A stretch of DNA of 19,004 nt. Origin: Hyphomicrobium_A sp964622715 (GTDB taxonomy: Bacteria > Pseudomonadota > Alphaproteobacteria > Rhizobiales > Hyphomicrobiaceae). The stretch spans positions 1-19,004 of the forward strand of contig CAZURR010000052.1 in NCBI GenBank assembly GCA_964622715.1. Reading direction: 5' to 3'. The notes below the pieces were generated by a model. That model was not told the DNA's origin. It made no database searches and saw nothing but the letters and a program-made list of their open reading frames with translations. Below, in pieces: positions 15,402 through 19,004 of the stretch (positions within the stretch are counted from its first letter, which is position 1; every line of letters begins with the position of its first letter). The position numbers were made by a program, and so were the translations under genes.

Positions 15402-17425
15402 GCGGCACCCGCTTCGTTCGGCGATAGGCGCCATATTGCATAAGGCCGATCGTTCGGATCGAGCAACATATGCTGCACCTTGCCCGTCCACGCGAAGCGC
15501 TTTCCTGAAACAAGGTCCTCAACGCCAATGGACGCGTCATCCGGCAGACCGAACTCCCATAGAGGTACTTCAAAGTGAGCGGTTTGCGTGTTGTGTGGAT
15601 CGAGGTTCACTGCAAACAACAAGAAACTATCTTTGTCTGCAGTGGACTTGCCGTAGCAGAGGATTTGATCGTTCCACGCATTGTAGAACTTTAAGTTCGT
15701 GAACTGCTGCAATGCCGGGTGCTCGCGACGCAACCGGTTCACGAGCGTGATGTCTTCGCGGATGTTGCCTTTGCGGTCCCAGTCCCAAGCCCTGATTTCG
15801 TACTTTTCGGAGTCGAGATATTCCTCCTTGTTCGGGATAGCGCGCGCTTCGCAGAGCTCAAAGCCATTGTAGACGCCGTAGTTGCAGGCAAGCGTTGCCG
15901 CCAGAATGAACCGCGCCTGGAAACCGGCCCGTCCGCTCGTTTGTAGAAAGTCCGGATTGATGTCCGGTGTGTTAACGAAAAAGTTCGGCCGGAAGTACTC
16001 ACGCATCTCAGTTTGCGTCAGCTCGGTCAGGTACTCGGTCAGCTCGGGCTTCGTGTTACGCCACGTGAAGTAGGTGTAGGACTGTGTGAAGCCAAGCTTG
16101 GCAAGCCGCCGCATCGGCTTCGGCCGGGTAAACGCTTCAGCCAAAAATATCACATCGGGATAGCGATGTTGTACTTCGTGGATCATCCACTCCCAGAACG
16201 GAAAAGGCTTGGTGTGCGGATTGTCGACTCGGAAGATTCGAACACCCTTGTCCGCCCAAAACAGGACGATGTCGCGCAGGGCGAACCAGATTGAAGGGAA
16301 GGCATCGCGATAGAAATGGACGTTGATGATATCCTCGTACTTCTTCGGAGGGTTCTCGGCGAACTTAATGGTTCCGTCAGGGCGCCAATCGAACCATTCG
16401 GGATGCTGCTTGATCCACGGGTGATCCGGCGAGCACTGTATGGCGAAGTCGAGCGCGATCTCGAGCCCGTGCGCCTTGGCGGCCGCTATGAGGCGCTCGA
16501 ACGCCGCGAACGTTCCAAGTTCCGCATGAATCGCATCGTGACCGCCCTCCTCCGAACCGATCGCGTAAGGGCTTCCTGGATCATCCTTCGTTGGCGTTAG
16601 AGAGTTATTGCGTCCCTTGCGATTGGTTTTGCCGATCGGATGGATCGGCGGGAAATAGAGGACATCGAAGCCCAATTCGCGCACATAAGGCAATCGCGCA
16701 ATGACGTCATCAAAGGTTCCGTGCCGCCGCACGTTGCCTGACTGCGAACGAGGGAACATTTCATACCATGCACTGAAGACGGCACGTCTTCGATCAACCC
16801 ATGCACTCAGTACCTTGTCGTAAGTGGTCACGTTCGTGCGCAGACCGGCGCGCGCGAGCAGCGCTTGAGTTGCCTCGCTCGTTAGCCGCTCAAGACTAGC
16901 CGCATCGTTCTCAGCCGGCTTCAAGACTTCATGAAGGTTTTCAAGGCCGCTCCGGTCGGCCTCAGAGCCGCGTGTCGTTTCGGCAATGGTTTGCTCGACA
17001 AGGCGGCGGCCTTCAATGAGTTCGAGTGAGATACCCTGGCCGGCCAAGTGTTTCTTGGTGACTTCATCGCACCATGACGCATAAAGGTCTCGCCACGCGA
17101 TAATCGTGTAGACGTAACGCCCATTTGCACCGAGTTCGAATTCACCGCGCCAGCGGTCATTTTCGAGAAATTGCATCGGCGTTTCGCGCCAATCCGCCTC
17201 GCTATCGCGTCGATAGAGTAACGCTGCCGAGATCTTGTCGTGGCCGTCGCAGAAAATATCTGCCTCGACAATCATAACATCACCAACGGCACGCTTAACC
17301 GGAAAGCGCCCGCCGTCGACCTCAGGCGATACACCTTCGATGGCAACCCGTGTCTTTGCGGCGTCGGCCAGCCCATCACGTGAGGTCCCAACGTCTGAAA
17401 TTTGCGTGGATCCAGCCCGTCCCAT
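15398..17425 (-). CDS. glgE: Maltosyltransferase GlgE (GH13_3)
   Basis: 675 residues. GlgE (EC 2.4.99.16) transfers maltosyl units from alpha-maltose-1-phosphate to the non-reducing end of alpha-1,4-glucan, releasing phosphate. Order: N-terminal beta domain about 25-125 (RVAIEGVSPEVDGGRFPVKR), a helical insert to about 205, then the barrel with YFPPIHPIGKTNRKGRNN (257-274), LDFAIQCSPDHPW (325-337), IFRVDNPHTKPFPFWEW (397-413, nucleophile D401), FLAEAFTRPK (427-436, E430) and VNTPDINPD (484-492, D488). The three acidic residues sit at about +7 relative to Streptomyces coelicolor GlgE numbering as I recall it. A GGTGA Shine-Dalgarno (17433-17429) lies 3 nt before the ATG at 17425. It is first in the operon; its stop overlaps the treS-mak start (ATGA). 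Confidence 0.96.
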   Translation of the reverse strand: MGRAGSTQISDVGTSRDGLADAAKTRVAIEGVSPEVDGGRFPVKRAVGDVMIVEADIFCDGHDKISAALLYRRDSEADWRETPMQFLENDRWRGEFELGANGRYVYTIIAWRDLYASWCDEVTKKHLAGQGISLELIEGRRLVEQTIAETTRGSEADRSGLENLHEVLKPAENDAASLERLTSEATQALLARAGLRTNVTTYDKVLSAWVDRRRAVFSAWYEMFPRSQSGNVRRHGTFDDVIARLPYVRELGFDVLYFPPIHPIGKTNRKGRNNSLTPTKDDPGSPYAIGSEEGGHDAIHAELGTFAAFERLIAAAKAHGLEIALDFAIQCSPDHPWIKQHPEWFDWRPDGTIKFAENPPKKYEDIINVHFYRDAFPSIWFALRDIVLFWADKGVRIFRVDNPHTKPFPFWEWMIHEVQHRYPDVIFLAEAFTRPKPMRRLAKLGFTQSYTYFTWRNTKPELTEYLTELTQTEMREYFRPNFFVNTPDINPDFLQTSGRAGFQARFILAATLACNYGVYNGFELCEARAIPNKEEYLDSEKYEIRAWDWDRKGNIREDITLVNRLRREHPALQQFTNLKFYNAWNDQILCYGKSTADKDSFLLFAVNLDPHNTQTAHFEVPLWEFGLPDDASIGVEDLVSGKRFAWTGKVQHMLLDPNDRPYAIWRLSPNEAGAA

Positions 17426-17665
17426 TTGTCACCGCTTTGAATTCGATCCTGACATTTCTGGCCTGACGTCATTCGTCTTGAGCCGCCGTGAGTCTAGATT
17501 CCAGATAGAGTCGGAAAGTGTCTAAGTTAGCAGCTCCACCGCATTACTGGCGGATCCACTCGTCGCTATCGCGCCATCCCTTGTCATTGAACTTCCCGTC
17601 AGGGTTAAAAAAAACATACCTCAACATGGTAGACTTCTCGGCAGGCAGTTCAATTCACGCCGGCT
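17426..17665 (-). promoter_or_regulatory. 240-nt leader region upstream of glgE
   Basis: This is the only sizeable gap before the seven-gene operon, so the operon promoter is expected here. No confident -35/-10 pair and no GGAAC...GTT general-stress (EcfG-type) site was found. It holds the small ORF at 17544-17627 and two copies of the hexamer GTCAGG close together about 30-45 nt before the glgE ATG (within ACGTCAGGCC and ATGTCAGGAT). After the aspartoacylase-family stop there is no strong terminator hairpin, so read-through from rimK into this operon cannot be excluded. Confidence 0.45.
17544..17627 (-). CDS. Candidate 27-residue small protein or leader peptide
   Basis: ATG at 17627-17625 is preceded by purine-rich GAGAAG six nt upstream, and the frame runs 27 codons to TAA at 17546-17544. 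The peptide starts MLRYVFFNPDGKF and ends with GWRDSDEWIRQ. It is hydrophilic, aromatic-rich (Y, three F, two W) and strongly charged, with no signal peptide or membrane segment. An in-frame TGA 9 codons upstream means it is not the tail of the preceding gene. Its stop lies 118 nt before the glgE ATG. Codons 5-8 contain a run of eight T. I do not recognise a family. It could be a real small protein of the operon, a regulatory leader peptide, or a chance frame. Confidence 0.35.
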   Translation of the reverse strand: MLRYVFFNPDGKFNDKGWRDSDEWIRQ

Positions 17666-18703
17666 TTAAGCAATCTCCTCTTCGTCGAAAGCGTGGTCCC
17701 GCTCCAGTTCGCTTGAGATCCTCTCGATGCGTCCTTCGGCTCTATCAGGCCCCTTGACACGGGCGACATTGAACAAGGCATCAGCACGATTGACGACGGA
17801 GATGTTTGTCCGGCCGATGATCACGCCGTCGATTGAAGATCGCACGTTGACGTCGCCGCCTTCATAAGGATTCGTTACGACACCGATAACATCGTCTTGC
17901 ACGATGCTGTCCCCTAACGTCTTGAATGCGCGAAATATGCCCCCCTCTGGTGCACGCACCCACTGGCTTGAGGCCCCAAACACGGACCGGGTCTTGGAGC
18001 TTTTCGCGAATTTGCCTCCAAGCATACCGAGCTCATGCATGACCTGTAAGATTCCACGCACGCCAGCACGTACGGAAATCTCGTCGAGCCGCAAGGCTTC
18101 GCCTGCCTCGTAGATCAAGACAGCGACGTCGAGCTCAGATGCCGCCTGCCGCAGCGAGCCGTCGCGCAACTCAGATTGGAGAATTACCGGTGCAGCGAAT
18201 GCCTCCGCAATTCGTTTCAAGTCTGGCTTCGAAAAGTCGGCACGAATTTGGGGCAGATTTGATCGGTTAATTGCACCCGTGTGCAGATCGATGCCGAGAT
18301 CGCAGCGCGCCACAACTTCGCTCAGAAAAAGATGGGCAAGCCGACCGGCCAAAGAGCCGTTTGGAGAACCCGGGAAAACACGATTTAGGTCGCGGCGGTC
18401 AGGCAAATAGCGTGTCTGTGCAAGAAATCCGAACGCGTTGACGATCGGAATACATAGTAAGGTGCCCTTCAGCGCATCGAGCCCCTTCGTATTCAGCAAA
18501 CGACGTATGATCTCCACGCCCAGGATTTCGTCGCCATGGATTGCAGCGCTGATGAAGAGCGTCGGCCCGGTGCGACGGCCGTGAACCACATGGACAGGCA
18601 ACGAGACCGGCGTGTGGTTCGAAAGCCGCGCGACGGGTATGTCTATGAGACCGCGCGCGCCAGCACGAACGGTTTCGCCTGCGATTTCGAAAGGTGGGCG
18701 CAT
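17666..18703 (-). CDS. Succinylglutamate desuccinylase/aspartoacylase-family zinc enzyme
   Basis: 345 residues of the M14-like AstE/AspA family, zinc-dependent amidases that remove acyl groups from N-acylated amino acids such as N-acetyl-aspartate or N-succinyl-glutamate. Zinc ligands are visible as HGDE (H56, E59) and DLHTG (H141). Substrate-binding arginines lie in DRRDLNRVFPG (102-112), and IYEAGE at 197-202 carries the likely catalytic E199. The C-terminal about 100 residues form the usual beta domain (RAPEGGIFRAFKTLGD, then SSIDGVIIGRTN). No signal peptide. The start is two nt after the rimK TGA (TGA-TT-ATG), so the two are almost certainly co-transcribed. The pairing suggests work on glutamate-derived amides, but the true substrate is unknown and AstE activity should not be assumed, since no arginine-succinyl pathway genes are near. 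Confidence 0.88.
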   Translation of the reverse strand: MRPPFEIAGETVRAGARGLIDIPVARLSNHTPVSLPVHVVHGRRTGPTLFISAAIHGDEILGVEIIRRLLNTKGLDALKGTLLCIPIVNAFGFLAQTRYLPDRRDLNRVFPGSPNGSLAGRLAHLFLSEVVARCDLGIDLHTGAINRSNLPQIRADFSKPDLKRIAEAFAAPVILQSELRDGSLRQAASELDVAVLIYEAGEALRLDEISVRAGVRGILQVMHELGMLGGKFAKSSKTRSVFGASSQWVRAPEGGIFRAFKTLGDSIVQDDVIGVVTNPYEGGDVNVRSSIDGVIIGRTNISVVNRADALFNVARVKGPDRAEGRIERISSELERDHAFDEEEIA

Positions 18704-18705
18704 AA

Positions 18706-19004
18706 TCAGCCCTGGCCCTTGGTCTTTGTCTTGCCGAGCTTGGCGTTCTTTTCCAAGAACTCGATGATCTGTCCGGCAACATCGATGCCGGTCGACTTCT
18801 CGATACCCTCCAGCCCCGGTGATGAATTCACCTCAAGAACGACCGGACCATGATTCGATCGCAACATATCGACGCCGCAGACGTTGAGACCCATTGCGCG
18901 CGCCGCACCAATAGCGGTGCTACGTTCCTGCGGGGTGATGCGAACGATATCTGCGGTACCACCGCGATGCAGGTTCGACCGAAAGTCGCCTTCCGCGCCC
19001 TGGC
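18706..19004 (-). CDS. rimK: RimK-family alpha-L-glutamate ligase, C-terminal part
   Basis: The frame is open from the window edge (codons from 19002) to TGA at 18708-18706, giving about 98 residues of the C-terminal ATP-grasp domain. EGDFRSNLHRGG, then GVDMLRSNHGPVVLEVNSSP and GLEGIEKSTG are diagnostic of RimK. The D in GVDML and the E and N in LEVNSSPG are the Mg-ATP ligands. RimK (about 300 residues) adds glutamate to the C-terminus of ribosomal protein S6 and can make poly-alpha-glutamate; cytosolic. About two thirds of the gene lies outside. The last residues are lysine-rich (KLGKTKTKGQG). It is immediately upstream of the aspartoacylase-family gene, which it presumably shares a transcript with. 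Confidence 0.92.
   Translation of the reverse strand, partial: QGAEGDFRSNLHRGGTADIVRITPQERSTAIGAARAMGLNVCGVDMLRSNHGPVVLEVNSSPGLEGIEKSTGIDVAGQIIEFLEKNAKLGKTKTKGQG

Noticed and set aside
15402..15491. Upstream extension of the treS-mak frame by 30 codons
   Set aside because: It overlaps the glgE 3' end; the ATGA start at 15401 is consistent with the rest of the operon.
17626..17653. Promoter-like pair TTGAAC (17653-17648) and TACCAT (17631-17626) with 16-nt spacing on the minus strand
   Set aside because: The -10 matches only four of six positions and overlaps the small-ORF start codon; such matches are expected by chance, so it is not listed as a promoter.
17426..17665. Search for a general-stress (EcfG, GGAAC-N16/17-GTT) promoter upstream of glgE
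   Set aside because: GGAA-containing stretches on the minus strand lack a properly spaced GTT half, so no site is claimed.
17518..17757. 79-codon plus-strand open frame across the glgE leader and the acylase 3' end
   Set aside because: Antisense to the end of a conserved gene and without RBS or family similarity.

Overview
The window reads as part of an alphaproteobacterial chromosome, most likely from the Hyphomicrobiales (rhizobial/Bradyrhizobium-like). This is inferred from the GC-rich coding, the gene order of the glycogen/trehalose cluster, the RimK and DUF488 sequence style, and a short palindromic repeat of the kind behind 'SAFGGKAD' pseudo-translations in Bradyrhizobium-type genomes. 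No tRNA, rRNA or CRISPR array was seen by eye.

Layout. (1) 1-274, plus strand: 3' part of a DUF488 gene. (2) About 275-1226: non-coding and mobile debris, comprising a repeat-bearing intergenic stretch, an IS3-family remnant on the minus strand (orfA apparently intact, orfB broken after about 45 codons), and a short gap holding a hairpin. (3) 1227-17425, minus strand: seven genes in transcription order glgE, treS-mak, glgB, glgX, treZ, malQ, treY. Five of the six junctions are stop/start overlaps (ATGA or TGATG). The sixth, glgB to glgX, is a 13-nt gap with its own Shine-Dalgarno. (4) 17426-17665: a 240-nt leader holding a candidate 27-codon small ORF. (5) 17666-19004, minus strand: an aspartoacylase/succinylglutamate desuccinylase-family gene preceded, with a 2-nt gap, by the 3' end of rimK, which runs off the window.

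How it works together. All seven operon products belong to the alpha-amylase clan (GH13, plus GH77 for MalQ). The first three form the GlgE route: TreS isomerises trehalose to maltose, its fused maltokinase domain makes maltose-1-phosphate, GlgE adds maltosyl units to an alpha-1,4-glucan, and GlgB branches it. The last four run the reverse route: GlgX debranches, TreY and TreZ convert the linear ends to free trehalose, and MalQ recycles short maltodextrins. One transcript thus appears to encode a closed trehalose-glucan-trehalose cycle that costs one ATP per maltose unit. The single non-overlapping junction lies exactly between the assembly half and the dismantling half.

The enzymes themselves are well-known families. 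The less explained parts are the small ORF in the operon leader, the modular operon architecture, the rimK-linked acylase, and an RBS-presenting hairpin in the IS remnant.
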